A stretch of DNA of 42,186 nucleotides from JBFXDI01 sp050181295 (GTDB lineage: Bacteria > Pseudomonadota > Alphaproteobacteria > Rhizobiales > Aestuariivirgaceae): the NCBI GenBank assembly GCA_050181295.1, contig JBFXDI010000019.1:1-42186 (forward strand). Direction: 5' to 3'. The first letter of the stretch is position 1; every line of letters begins with the position of its first letter. Shown here in pieces: positions 1 to 7,734 of the stretch. Made by a program: the position numbers and the translations under genes. Under the pieces are notes generated by a model. That model saw only the letters and a list, made by a program, of their open reading frames with translations. It was not told where the DNA came from and ran no database searches.

Positions 1-238
1 CATCGGTTTCGCAGGTCCGCGCGTCATCGAGCAGACGATCGGGCAGAAGCTGCCCCAAGGGTTCCAGCGCGCGGAGTATCTGGCGCAGCACGGCATGGTC
101 GACATGGTGGTGCATCGCCATCAGATGCGCGAGACGGTCGCTTCGATCCTGCGTCTCCTGACCCGGACGCCCATGATCACCGCCAAGAAGGCTTTTGAGC
201 TGGAGCAGGAGGCGATCCCTCTGCTCGCCGCCGACTGA
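1..238 (+). CDS. accD: Acetyl-CoA carboxylase carboxyltransferase subunit beta, C-terminal part
   Basis: Only the last 78 or so codons are present, reading from base 2 to the TGA at 236-238; the 5' part lies outside the window. The translated tail contains GFAGPRVIEQT, then LPQGFQRAEYL and HGMVDMVVHR, which are characteristic of the C-terminal part of the carboxyltransferase beta subunit. With AccA this subunit transfers the carboxyl group from biotin to acetyl-CoA, giving malonyl-CoA for fatty acid synthesis in the cytoplasm. The zinc-finger N-terminus cannot be seen. folC begins 28 bases downstream on the same strand, the usual accD-folC arrangement of alphaproteobacteria, so the two are probably co-transcribed. 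Confidence 0.93.
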   Translation, partial: IGFAGPRVIEQTIGQKLPQGFQRAEYLAQHGMVDMVVHRHQMRETVASILRLLTRTPMITAKKAFELEQEAIPLLAAD

Positions 239-266
239 GCGCACGGCATTCCCGAAGGCGCCTCGC

Positions 267-1604
267 ATGGCCGTCAGCGACGCTATCCTGAGGCGGCTTC
301 TTGAGCTGCATCCGAAGATCATCGACCTGACGCTCGACCGGGTGTGGCGGCTGCTCGACCGGCTGGGCAATCCTCAGGGCCGCCTGCCGCCGGTGATCCA
401 TGTCGCCGGCACCAACGGCAAGGGCTCGGTTGTCGCCTATCTGCGCGCAATGCTGGAAGCCGGAGGACGCACGGCGCATGTCTACACCTCGCCTCATCTC
501 GTGCGTTTCCACGAGCGCATCCGTATCGGCCAGCCGGGTGGCGGCGAGCTGATTTCGGAGCAGCGTCTCTCCGCGCTGCTCGAGGAGTGCGAGGCGGCGA
601 ACGGCGGCGAGCCGATCACCTTTTTCGAGATCACCACCGTTGCGGCCTTCCTGGCCTTTGCGCGTGAGCCCGCGGACTATCTGCTGCTCGAAGTGGGGCT
701 CGGCGGGCGCCTCGATGCGACCAATGTCGTCGCGGCCCCGCGGGCGACCGTCATCACCAGCATCGACTACGACCATCAGCAGTATCTGGGCGAGACCCTC
801 ACCGAGATCGCGGGCGAGAAGGCGGGCATTCTCAAGCGCGATGTCGTGGCGGTGGTTGGCCCGCAACCCGACGAGGCGCTCCGGGCCATCGAGACGGCGG
901 CTGCACGGGTCGGCGCACCGCTCCTCATCGCCAACCAGGACTGGCAGGCCTATGAGCAGCAAGGTGCCCTCGTCTATCAGGACGAGGCGGGGCTTCTTGA
1001 CCTGCCGATGCCGCTCCTGCCCGGCCGATTCCAGATCGACAATGCGGGCATTGCCGTTGCGACCATGCGCGCCGTTGGCGATCCCGCGGTCGGCCGGTCG
1101 GCAATCGCGGAGGGACTGCGCGGGGCGCGCTGGCCGGCACGCATGCAGCGGCTGGGGTCCGGCCGGCTCACCGACCTCCTGCCGGAGGGTAGTGAGCTTT
1201 GGCTTGACGGCGGCCACAATCCCTCGGCCGGACGCGCGGTGGCCGAAAGCCTGGCCGACTTCGACGAGCGCGTGCCCCGGCCCCTGACCCTTATCGTCGG
1301 CATGCTGAAGACCAAGGAGGCGGCGGGCTTCATCAAGCCCTTTGCCGGCCTCGCGAGCCGGATGATCGCGCTTGCGATTCCCGACGAGGAGAACGCGCTC
1401 CCTGCCGAGGTGCTGAAAGCCATAGCGGAGGAGCAGGGGATCGAGGCCGAGATCGGCGAGGGCATCGAGGATGCCGTGCGCCGCGCGGCGGCCAGCCCGG
1501 AAGCTCGCATCGTCATCTGCGGCTCGCTCTATCTTGCGGGCCGGGTTCTGGCGCTGCACCAGGGTGAAGCCGGCTCCAGCGTCTCAGGTGCCAGCCGGCG
1601 GTAG
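267..1604 (+). CDS. folC: Bifunctional folylpolyglutamate synthase / dihydrofolate synthase
   Basis: This 445-residue protein joins glutamate to dihydropteroate and folates with ATP, making dihydrofolate and polyglutamylated folate cofactors in the cytoplasm. The P-loop VAGTNGKGSV lies near residue 44, followed by YTSPHLVRFHERI and the ATP-grasp-like Mur ligase core with GGRLDATNV. The C-terminal domain carries WLDGGHNPS, typical of FolC/Mur ligases. I placed the start at ATG 267 because a GAAGG ribosome site precedes it by about 8 bases and the protein then begins like family members. A longer in-frame reading from 195 would overlap accD. Length matches the family. It follows accD by 28 bases. 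Confidence 0.95.
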   Translation: MAVSDAILRRLLELHPKIIDLTLDRVWRLLDRLGNPQGRLPPVIHVAGTNGKGSVVAYLRAMLEAGGRTAHVYTSPHLVRFHERIRIGQPGGGELISEQRLSALLEECEAANGGEPITFFEITTVAAFLAFAREPADYLLLEVGLGGRLDATNVVAAPRATVITSIDYDHQQYLGETLTEIAGEKAGILKRDVVAVVGPQPDEALRAIETAAARVGAPLLIANQDWQAYEQQGALVYQDEAGLLDLPMPLLPGRFQIDNAGIAVATMRAVGDPAVGRSAIAEGLRGARWPARMQRLGSGRLTDLLPEGSELWLDGGHNPSAGRAVAESLADFDERVPRPLTLIVGMLKTKEAAGFIKPFAGLASRMIALAIPDEENALPAEVLKAIAEEQGIEAEIGEGIEDAVRRAAASPEARIVICGSLYLAGRVLALHQGEAGSSVSGASRR

Positions 1605-1612
1605 TTAGGCAT

Positions 1613-1691
1613 GTCATGTCCGGCCTTGAGCTGGGCATCCTTTTAAACCTGCCTCCCAAAGAGGATGGCCGGGTCAGGCCCGGCCATGACG
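1613..1691 (-). repeat. Dispersed double-hairpin intergenic repeat, copy 1
   Basis: Two short palindromes separated by about 28 bases lie between the convergent ends of folC and pheT. Read on the minus strand, the outer arms are CGTCAT and ATGAC, the first hairpin is ATGGCCGGG with its complement, and the second is built on GCCCAGC and GGCCGGAC. Copy 2, at 36893-36975, has the same layout on the opposite strand. It may also act as a terminator for one or both genes, but no run of T follows it. Confidence 0.75.
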
Positions 1692-1705
1692 GCAGGAGGG
1701 AAGAC

Positions 1706-4108
1706 TCACCCTCTCAGCACGGCGCCGGTGGCCTTTGTGACTTCCGCCACGACCGCGCGGCCGACCTTCTCGATCTCCTCCTCGCTGAGCGTCCGCTCGC
1801 GTGGCTGCAGCGTCACCTCGACGGCGAGCGACTTCTTGCCTTGGCCGAGATTTCCGCCCGTGAACAGGTCGAAGACGCTGACATCCTCGATCAGCGCCTT
1901 GTCGGCGCCGCGCGCCGCCTTGAGAACGCGCTCGGCCTCGACCTCCTCGTCCAGCACGAAGGCGAAGTCGCGCTTCACCGCCATGAGGTCGGAAGCCTTG
2001 AGCGCCGGCCGTGTGGCTGACTTCGAGCGCGGCTCCGGGATGGTGTTCAGCACCACCTCGAAGGCGACCAGCGGGCCTTTGACATCCATGGCCTCGAGCA
2101 CACGGGGGTGCAGCTCGCCGAACCAGCCGAGCGCGTTCTTGGGTCCGAGCTTGAGCGTGCCGGAGCGGCCGGGATGGAACCAGGCCGGACCGCCGGCCTG
2201 TATCTGGATGCTCTGCACCGGGGCGCCTGCCGCCTCGAGCGCCGCGAGCGCATCCGCCTTGGCATCGAAGGCATCGACGGGACGCGCGCCTCCCGCCCAG
2301 TGCCGTCCCTGGAAGAGGCCACGCCGGATGCCGCCCGCGCGCAGGGTCTCGTCTTGCGGACGATCTCCGGCATAGGCCGCGCCCACCTCGAACAGGGCGA
2401 GGTCGTTGAAGCCGCGCGCCGCGTTGCGGCCCGCCGCCGCCACGAGGTTCGGCAGCAGGGAGGGTCGCATGTCCGAAAGCTCGCTCGAGATCGGATTGTC
2501 GAGCTTGAGCGCCTCCGTGCCGCCGCCGAAGAGTTTCGCATGGGTCTCGGGAAGGAACGACCAGGTGACGGCCTCGTTGAGGCCGCGCTCGGCGAGCCGA
2601 CGGCGCGCGGCGATCATGCGCCGTTGCAGCGTCGTGAGCACGGGCCTTGCGACCGCGTGCCAGCGCGGCATGGGCGCGGGCGGGATGGTGTCGAGTCCCA
2701 CGATGCGGCAGACCTCCTCCACGAGATCGGCTTCACCCTGAACGTCCGGCCGCCACGAGGGCACGATGCAGGAAAGGCCTTCCGCCCTCTCGCTCACGCC
2801 GAAGCCCAGGCTTTCGAGAATGCGCTTCTGTTCCGCGAGCGAGGTATCTGCCCCGCCGAGCGTGCGCACGCGGTCTTTGCGCAGCGTGTAGCTCCGCTTC
2901 CAGTCGGGCGCCTTGCCGGCGACGACGGGCTTCGAGGCCTCGCCGCCGCAGAGCTCGAGGATCATGCGCGTCGCGATCTCGATGCCGGTCTCGACGAAGG
3001 CCGGATCGACGCCCCGCTCGAAACGATAGCGTGCGTCCGACTGGATAGAGAGCTTGCGGCCGGTCGCGGCGGTTCGCTGGGGATCGAAGAGGGCCGCTTC
3101 GAGGAACACCTCGGTCGTTTCCTCGGTGCAGCCCGAATGCTCGCCGCCCATGATGCCGCCGAGCGCCTCGGGGCCTGCATCGTCGGCGATGACGGTCATG
3201 GTCGGATCGAGAGCGTATTCGCGCCCGTCGAGCGCCAGCAGCGTCTCGCCTTCGCGGGCAAGTCGCGCGTGGATGTCGCCCTTCACTTTGCCGGCATCGA
3301 AGACGTGCAGCGGGCGGCCGTAGGTCATGGTGATGTAGTTGGTGACGTCGACTAGGGCCGAGATGGGCCGCAGCCCGATCGAAGCGAGGCGCCGCTTCAG
3401 CCAGTCGGGCGAGGGCCGGTTGGTCACGCCGCGGAAATGGCGGCCGATGAAGAGCGGGCAGGGGCTCGTGTCGCCGCCCTCGAAGTCGAGCGTCACGCCG
3501 ACGGGAGAATCGTATCCGCCCGGCACCACGGACGCATCCAGCGGCTTGAGGGTGCCCAGGCCTTTGGCGGCGAGGTCACGCGCGATCCCGCGCACCGACA
3601 GCGCGTCCGGCCGGTTGGGCGTGACCTTGATGTAGAACATGGGGTCGTCGAGCCCGAGCGCCTGGGCCGCAGGAGTGCCGATGGCGAAGCTTCCGGGCAG
3701 GTCGATGATGCCCTCATGGTCCTCCGAGATCATGAGCTCGCGCTCCGAGCAGAGCATGCCGCTCGACTCCACGCCGCGGATCACGCCCTTCTCCAGGTCG
3801 ACGCCGGTGCCGGGAATATGCGTGCCGGGGAAGGCGAAGATGCCCGTCATGCCGGTGCGCGCATTGGGGGCGCCGCAGACGACCTGGATCATCCCGCGCG
3901 CGGTCTCGACGTCGCAGACGCGCAGGCGGTCGGCATTGGGATGCGTCCGCGCCTCCTTCACCTTGGCGACGGTGAAGGGGGCAAGCAGTTTCGCCTTGTC
4001 GCCGATCTCCTCGACCTCGAGCCCGACGCCCACCAGCCCGTCCGCGATCTCCGCGACCGTCGCGTCCGTCTCCAGGTGCTCCTTGAGCCACTTCAGCGTG
4101 AACTTCAT
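1706..4108 (-). CDS. pheT: Phenylalanine--tRNA ligase beta subunit
   Basis: The 800-residue beta subunit of the alpha2-beta2 phenylalanyl-tRNA synthetase. It starts MKFTLKWLKEHLETD, the normal start of bacterial PheT. An EMAP/OB-type tRNA-binding domain follows at about residues 40-150 (KVKEARTHPNADRLRVCDVE). Next come the B3/B4 editing domain, the B5 domain (PDVQGEADLVEEVCRIVG), the catalytic-like core with SIQSDARYRFERGVD, and a C-terminal ferredoxin-fold anticodon-binding domain (VKRDFAFVLDEEVEAERVLKAA). The full length fits the family. It lies 148 bases downstream of pheS on the same strand, with a palindromic repeat in the gap, so it is probably the last gene of the infC-rpmI-rplT-pheS-pheT cluster. 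Confidence 0.97.
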   Translation of the reverse strand: MKFTLKWLKEHLETDATVAEIADGLVGVGLEVEEIGDKAKLLAPFTVAKVKEARTHPNADRLRVCDVETARGMIQVVCGAPNARTGMTGIFAFPGTHIPGTGVDLEKGVIRGVESSGMLCSERELMISEDHEGIIDLPGSFAIGTPAAQALGLDDPMFYIKVTPNRPDALSVRGIARDLAAKGLGTLKPLDASVVPGGYDSPVGVTLDFEGGDTSPCPLFIGRHFRGVTNRPSPDWLKRRLASIGLRPISALVDVTNYITMTYGRPLHVFDAGKVKGDIHARLAREGETLLALDGREYALDPTMTVIADDAGPEALGGIMGGEHSGCTEETTEVFLEAALFDPQRTAATGRKLSIQSDARYRFERGVDPAFVETGIEIATRMILELCGGEASKPVVAGKAPDWKRSYTLRKDRVRTLGGADTSLAEQKRILESLGFGVSERAEGLSCIVPSWRPDVQGEADLVEEVCRIVGLDTIPPAPMPRWHAVARPVLTTLQRRMIAARRRLAERGLNEAVTWSFLPETHAKLFGGGTEALKLDNPISSELSDMRPSLLPNLVAAAGRNAARGFNDLALFEVGAAYAGDRPQDETLRAGGIRRGLFQGRHWAGGARPVDAFDAKADALAALEAAGAPVQSIQIQAGGPAWFHPGRSGTLKLGPKNALGWFGELHPRVLEAMDVKGPLVAFEVVLNTIPEPRSKSATRPALKASDLMAVKRDFAFVLDEEVEAERVLKAARGADKALIEDVSVFDLFTGGNLGQGKKSLAVEVTLQPRERTLSEEEIEKVGRAVVAEVTKATGAVLRG

Positions 4109-4149
4109 GGTCGCTGTCCCCCGACACGCTGTTGCAGCAAAACTTTCTT

Positions 4150-4235
4150 CGTCATGCCAGCGAAGGCTGGCATCCCCTGAAGCGGTGCCGCAGGTGGAGA
4201 AGCCTCATGGGACTCCAGCCTTCGCTGGAGTGACG
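4150..4235. repeat. Palindromic intergenic repeat (CCAGCGAAGGCTGG type)
   Basis: The pheS-pheT gap holds an imperfect palindrome whose arms begin CGTCATGCCAGCGAAGG and end CCTTCGCTGGAGTGACG. It resembles the widespread proteobacterial repeat built on GTCATTCC and GGAATGAC ends. It sits inside an operon, so it may form an RNA hairpin in the pheS-pheT message. The element at 29609-29680 looks related. Confidence 0.7.
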
Positions 4236-4256
4236 GGATTTTGTTGCCGGTCTGCC

Positions 4257-5339
4257 TCACGACAGGCCTCCTGCGAGCGTCGGCACCTGCAGCGCGCGGA
4301 AACCGTAGTGGCGCAGCCACCGGAGGTCGGCCTCAAAGAAGGCGCGGAGATCCGGAATGCCGTATTTGAGCATGGCGATGCGGTCGAGCCCCATGCCGAA
4401 GGCCCAGCCCTGGTAGCGCTCGGGATCGAGTCCCCCGGCCCGGATGACGTTCGGATGCACCATGCCGGAGCCCAGGATCTCGAGCCACGAGCTGCCGACG
4501 CCGATCTTCACCTGCCCGCCTTCCCAGGAGCAGTTGATGTCGACCTCCATCGAGGGCTCGGTGAACGGAAAGTGCGAGGCGCGGAAGCGCATCTTCACGT
4601 CGTCCACCTCGAAGAAGGCCCTGCAGAATTCGGTGAGCGCCCATTTGAGCGTGCCGAGATGGCTTTCCTCGTCGATCACCAGCCCCTCGATCTGGTGGAA
4701 CATGGGCGTGTGCGTCATGTCGGAATCGGCGCGGAAGGTGCGCCCCGGCACGATGATGCGGATCGGCGGCTTCTGGGTCTCCATGGTGCGGATCTGCACC
4801 GGCGAGGTGTGCGTGCGCAGCACCATGCGCGAGCCGTCCGCCCTGGGCTTGAGATAGAACGTGTCGTGGTCCTGTCGGGCCGGATGCTCGGGCGGAATGT
4901 TGAGCGCGCCGAAATTGTACCAGTCGGTTTCGATATGGGGCCCTTCCGCGACCGAGAAGCCGAGGTCGCCCCAGATCTGCACCACCTCCTCCCACACCTG
5001 GCTCACCGGGTGGATGGTGCCTTCCCGCTTTGGGCGCGCCGGCAGCGTCACGTCGAGGCGCTCGGAGGCGAGCCTTGCTTCAAGCGCCGCTTCGCGGAAC
5101 GTCTCGCGCCTGGCGGCGATGGCTTCCGTGATGCGTTCCTTTATGGCGTTGAGGGAGGCGCCTGCCTCCTTGCGGGCGTCTGGCGCGAGCGCCCCCAAGC
5201 CCTTGAGCCGCTCGGAAATGAGGCCCTTCTTGCCGAGCGCGGCAACGCGCGCCGTCTCGAGTTCGGCCTCGCCGCCCGCCGCCTCTATCTGGGCGATCAG
5301 CGATTTCTCAAGGCTCTGGAAGTCCGAAAGGTCGTTCAT
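4257..5339 (-). CDS. pheS: Phenylalanine--tRNA ligase alpha subunit
   Basis: The 360-residue catalytic subunit of phenylalanyl-tRNA synthetase, a class II aminoacyl-tRNA synthetase. An N-terminal coiled-coil (about residues 1-85) contacts tRNA. The catalytic core contains HPARQDHDTFYL, then motif 2 in VLRTHTSPVQIRTM, FHQIEGLVID, and motif 3 in GWAFGMGLDRIAMLKYGI. The start is placed at ATG 5339 (MNDLSDFQSLEK). A nine-residue longer reading from 5366 would begin inside the terminator-like hairpin region and does not resemble the family. The upstream hairpin at 5375-5403 suggests expression is adjusted by attenuation or partial termination. Confidence 0.97.
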   Translation of the reverse strand: MNDLSDFQSLEKSLIAQIEAAGGEAELETARVAALGKKGLISERLKGLGALAPDARKEAGASLNAIKERITEAIAARRETFREAALEARLASERLDVTLPARPKREGTIHPVSQVWEEVVQIWGDLGFSVAEGPHIETDWYNFGALNIPPEHPARQDHDTFYLKPRADGSRMVLRTHTSPVQIRTMETQKPPIRIIVPGRTFRADSDMTHTPMFHQIEGLVIDEESHLGTLKWALTEFCRAFFEVDDVKMRFRASHFPFTEPSMEVDINCSWEGGQVKIGVGSSWLEILGSGMVHPNVIRAGGLDPERYQGWAFGMGLDRIAMLKYGIPDLRAFFEADLRWLRHYGFRALQVPTLAGGLS

Positions 5340-5374
5340 GGCTGTTCCCGGAAGTTTGCCGTGCAAAGCCGAAA

Positions 5375-5403
5375 AGCGAGACCTTCGTCAGGAAGGCCTC
5401 GCT
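5375..5403 (-). terminator. Terminator or attenuator hairpin between rplT and pheS
   Basis: On the minus strand the arms AGCGAG and CTCGCT, extended by CCTTC and GAAGG across a single mismatch, form a strong hairpin. It is followed at once by TTTTC. It lies after the rplT stop and before the pheS start, where a Rho-independent terminator would either end the ribosomal protein transcript or let part of it continue into pheST. No phenylalanine-rich leader peptide was identified. Confidence 0.6.
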
Positions 5404-5449
5404 CGGTCGGGCCCGGCAGGGCAGGGGGTTGCGCCGGAGGCCTTGAGGA

Positions 5450-5806
5450 TCAGGCGAGAGCGGCTTTCGCCTTCTCGACCAGAGCCTTGAACGCCTCGGG
5501 CTCGTGCACCGCGAGGTCGGACAGGATCTTTCTGTCGACCTCGATCCCGGCCTTGTCGAGCCCGTTGATAAATCGGCCGTAGGTGAGGCCGAGTTCGCGC
5601 GTTGCCGCGTTGATGCGCTGGATCCAGAGGGCCCGGAAATTGCGCTTCTTGGTGCGCCGGTCGCGATAGGCGTACTGGCCGGCCTTTTCCACCGCCTGGA
5701 CGGCGGGACGGAAGACGTTCTTCCGGCGGCCGTAGTAGCCCTTGGCTTGGTCCAGAACCTTCTTGTGACGGGCTCTCGCCGTCACGCCGCGCTTGACACG
5801 TGCCAT
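5450..5806 (-). CDS. rplT: Large ribosomal subunit protein bL20
   Basis: A 118-residue basic protein beginning MARVKRGVTARARHKKVL, the standard start of bacterial L20. The conserved core KGYYGRRKNVFRPA and RDRRTKKRNFRALWIQRINAA follow. L20 binds 23S rRNA early in assembly of the large subunit. In E. coli it also represses translation of its own operon by binding the rpmI leader. The long hairpin-rich gap between infC and rpmI here could serve a similar role, but I cannot show that. It follows rpmI by only 10 bases. Confidence 0.98.
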   Translation of the reverse strand: MARVKRGVTARARHKKVLDQAKGYYGRRKNVFRPAVQAVEKAGQYAYRDRRTKKRNFRALWIQRINAATRELGLTYGRFINGLDKAGIEVDRKILSDLAVHEPEAFKALVEKAKAALA

Positions 5807-5816
5807 CGTTCTTCTC

Positions 5817-6017
5817 CTAGCGGTCGTACGGCATGAAGACCTTCACGATCTTCTCGTCGCCGGGATGGAGGATGGTGGTGCCGCGCTGGTTGCGGATCTG
5901 CTTGTTGGTCCGCTTGATCATCCCGTGGCGCTTGTTGGCCTGGGTCGCGCGGATCTTGCCCGTGCCGGTCGTGCGGAATCGCTTCTTGGCCGAGCTTTTC
6001 GTCTTCATCTTGGGCAT
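5817..6017 (-). CDS. rpmI: Large ribosomal subunit protein bL35
   Basis: A 66-residue, very basic ribosomal protein beginning MPKMKTKSSAKKRFR and containing KRHGMIKRTNKQIRNQRG. This is a typical bacterial L35, part of the large ribosomal subunit. A GAAAGGACAAG stretch supplies the ribosome site. It sits between infC and rplT in the conserved infC-rpmI-rplT order. Confidence 0.98.
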   Translation of the reverse strand: MPKMKTKSSAKKRFRTTGTGKIRATQANKRHGMIKRTNKQIRNQRGTTILHPGDEKIVKVFMPYDR

Positions 6018-6044
6018 TTTGCTTGTCCTTTCAAAGCCTTGAAA

Positions 6045-6079
6045 GCCGCCCCGGCATGCCCTTTTTCAGGCCGGGCGGC
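6045..6079 (-). promoter_or_regulatory. GC-rich hairpin just upstream of rpmI
   Basis: On the minus strand GCCGCCCGGC pairs with GCCGGGGCGGC (one bulged base) across a 14-base loop, and TTTC follows. It lies 28 bases before the rpmI start. It could be a processing or partial-termination hairpin, or part of an L20-binding leader; the sequence alone does not decide. Confidence 0.4.
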
Positions 6080-6083
6080 TCAA

Positions 6084-6128
6084 AGCACGATCCGAAAAGT
6101 GCGAAGCGCTTTCCGACGTGATCGTGCT
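6084..6128. repeat. Rhizobiales-type AGCACGATC hairpin repeat
   Basis: Outer arms AGCACGATC and GATCGTGCT enclose CGAAAAGTGCGAAGCGCTTT. This matches the frequent Hyphomicrobiales intergenic element that reads roughly AGCATGATCCGGAAAAGTG and ends GATCATGCT. Here it sits in the transcribed gap between infC and rpmI. Its presence is one reason for placing the organism in that order. Confidence 0.7.
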
Positions 6129-6141
6129 TAAACGGTTGAAA

Positions 6142-6193
6142 CTGATCGCGTTTACGGCTTCGGACCGGTCTGGTCCAAAGCCGTTGCGATCAG
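6142..6193. repeat. Long imperfect inverted repeat in the infC-rpmI gap
   Basis: Three nested pairs of arms, CTGATCGC/GCGATCAG, ACGGCTT/AAGCCGT and GGACC/GGTCC, form one long stem of about 52 bases next to the repeat at 6084-6128. In RNA this would give a stable structure downstream of infC and upstream of rpmI. It could protect or terminate the infC message, or be a second mobile-type repeat. Confidence 0.55.
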
Positions 6194-6241
6194 CACGGGC
6201 CGGTTTATAGAAGGAACGGGCCTGCCGTTCAAGCCCGGCGC

Positions 6242-6781
6242 CTATCTGGGCGCCAGCACCATCACCATCTGGCGGCCTTCGAGCCGTGGTTCCATCTCCA
6301 CCTTGGCGAGCGCGGTGGTGTCCACCTTGACCCGATCGAGCAGGTTGAGGCCGAGTTCCGTATGCGCCATCTCGCGGCCGCGGAAGCGCAGCGTGACCTT
6401 CACCTTGTCGCCCTCCTCGAAGAAGCGCGTCATGGACCGCATCTTCACGTCGTAGTCGTGCGTGTCGATGCTCGGACGCATCTTGATCTCCTTGATCTCG
6501 ATGGTCTTCTGCTTCTTGCGGGCTTCAGCCGCCTTTTTCTGGGCCTGGAACTTGTACTTGCCGTAATCGAGGATCTTGCAGACCGGCGGCTTAACCTGCG
6601 GGGAGATCTCGACGAGATCGAGGCCTGCTGCCTCGGCGAGGGCCAATGCCTCTCGAATGGAAACTACGCCTCTGTTCTCGCCTTGGTCATCGATGAGCCG
6701 CACTTCCCCTACGTCGATGTTTTCGTTGGTGCGAGGGCCGTCGTCGCGCGGCTGGACTGGACCCTTGAACGGTTTGCGAAT
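6242..6781 (-). CDS. infC: Translation initiation factor IF-3 (probable AUU start)
   Basis: IF-3 binds the 30S subunit, prevents premature joining of 50S and checks the start codon. I start it at ATT on the minus strand (6781-6779). AGGAG at 6795-6791 stands nine bases before this codon, the protein then begins (M)RKPFKGPVQPRDDGPRTNENI like other alphaproteobacterial IF-3 proteins, and the length becomes 179 residues, usual for the family. infC with an AUU start is known from E. coli, where IF-3 represses its own translation through that codon. The core has VRLIDDQGENRGVV, the linker KYKFQAQKKAAEARKKQK, and a C-terminal domain with IKMRPSIDTHDYDVKM. The frame stays open upstream to a TTG at 6853, a weaker alternative. 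Confidence 0.95.
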   Translation of the reverse strand: MRKPFKGPVQPRDDGPRTNENIDVGEVRLIDDQGENRGVVSIREALALAEAAGLDLVEISPQVKPPVCKILDYGKYKFQAQKKAAEARKKQKTIEIKEIKMRPSIDTHDYDVKMRSMTRFFEEGDKVKVTLRFRGREMAHTELGLNLLDRVKVDTTALAKVEMEPRLEGRQMVMVLAPR

Positions 6782-6870
6782 GGTCGCTTTCTCCTGATGC
6801 TTGCGGAACACAACGCCGCCGGATGATCCGACGGCGTGGCCCGCGTTGGCCAACTTGGGAAACCCCCCTA

Positions 6871-6899
6871 TAAATCTTGAACGGCAGGCACAAAGTCAA
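6871..6899 (-). promoter_or_regulatory. Candidate sigma-70 promoter for infC
   Basis: On the minus strand TTGACT (6899-6894) is followed after 17 bases by GATTTA, within GATTTATA (6876-6869). The -35 box is good and the -10 box is weak. It lies about 90 bases before the AUU start and would drive infC-rpmI-rplT. The divergent hydrolase gene begins just beyond it. Confidence 0.45.
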
Positions 6900-6906
6900 G
6901 CCGTAG

Positions 6907-7734
6907 ATGCAGGATTTGTGCGGATTTGCTATGGAAGGATACTCTTTCCTGGAGACGGTAAACGGCCCCCGCCTGGCCTTTTTCCGTCATGTTCCGGAGC
7001 CGCGTATCGAGGCTCGGACGGGCCTCCTCTGGCTCGGCGGCTTCCGTTCCGACATGACCGGCACCAAGGCGGTGGCGCTCAACGAGCATGCGGCGCGGAC
7101 CGGTCGTCCCTATGTCCGCTTCGACTATTCCGGCCACGGGGCCTCCGAGGGCACCTTCGAGGCCTGCACGCTCTCGGACTGGACGGCCGACGCAGGCCGG
7201 GCCTTCGAGAGCCTGACGCAGGGGCCGACCGTGCTTGTCGGCTCCAGCATGGGGGGCCACATCGCGCTCTCGCTCTATCGGCGGCTCGCCGGGGCCGACC
7301 GCGCCCGCGTGGCGGGCCTCCTGCTCCTCGCCCCCGCGCCCGATTTCACGGAGGATCTTCTCTGGGCCGAGGCGCCGGAGGAGGGCAAGCGCGCGATCCT
7401 GGATGAGGGCCGGTGGCTCAGGCCCTCGGCCTATGGTGACCCCTATCCCATTACCCGCGCGCTTATCGAGGACGGGCGGCGCGAACGGCTGCTTGCATCC
7501 GATATCGATGTCGCCTGCCCGGTCCACATCCTCCAGGGCGAAGACGATCCGGACGTGCCCGTGGCCCACGCCATGAGGCTCTACGGGATGCTCAAGGGGG
7601 ACGATGTTCGCTTCACGCTGATCAAGGGTGGCGACCATCGCCTGTCGACGCCGCGCGATATCGCGACGATTTTTTCGGCCGCCGAGGATCTCTGCGTCAG
7701 GGCCGACGCGGCAGCTTTGCAAGAAGCGCCGTGA
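6907..7734 (+). CDS. Alpha/beta hydrolase of the ABHD10 (acyl-protein thioesterase) type
   Basis: A serine hydrolase of up to 275 residues. The pattern GGFRSDMTGTKA, then VRFDYSGHGASEG, then the nucleophile elbow GSSMGG, then GEDDPDVPV (acid) and KGGDHRLS (histidine) gives a complete Ser-Asp-His triad. It follows the order found in mitochondrial ABHD10, which removes acyl groups from cysteine residues and hydrolyses some glucuronides. The bacterial substrate is unknown. There is no signal peptide, so it is probably cytoplasmic. The start is uncertain: ATG 6907 or ATG 6931, and neither has a convincing ribosome site. Its last 38 bases overlap the end of the convergent SDR gene. Confidence 0.85.
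   Translation: MQDLCGFAMEGYSFLETVNGPRLAFFRHVPEPRIEARTGLLWLGGFRSDMTGTKAVALNEHAARTGRPYVRFDYSGHGASEGTFEACTLSDWTADAGRAFESLTQGPTVLVGSSMGGHIALSLYRRLAGADRARVAGLLLLAPAPDFTEDLLWAEAPEEGKRAILDEGRWLRPSAYGDPYPITRALIEDGRRERLLASDIDVACPVHILQGEDDPDVPVAHAMRLYGMLKGDDVRFTLIKGGDHRLSTPRDIATIFSAAEDLCVRADAAALQEAP

Noticed and set aside
177..1559. A 460-codon minus-strand frame opposite folC
   Set aside because: It is antisense to a well-supported folC; no motifs were seen.
3639..5582. A 647-codon plus-strand frame across pheT and pheS
   Set aside because: It is a shadow of two certain essential genes and spans their intergenic repeat.
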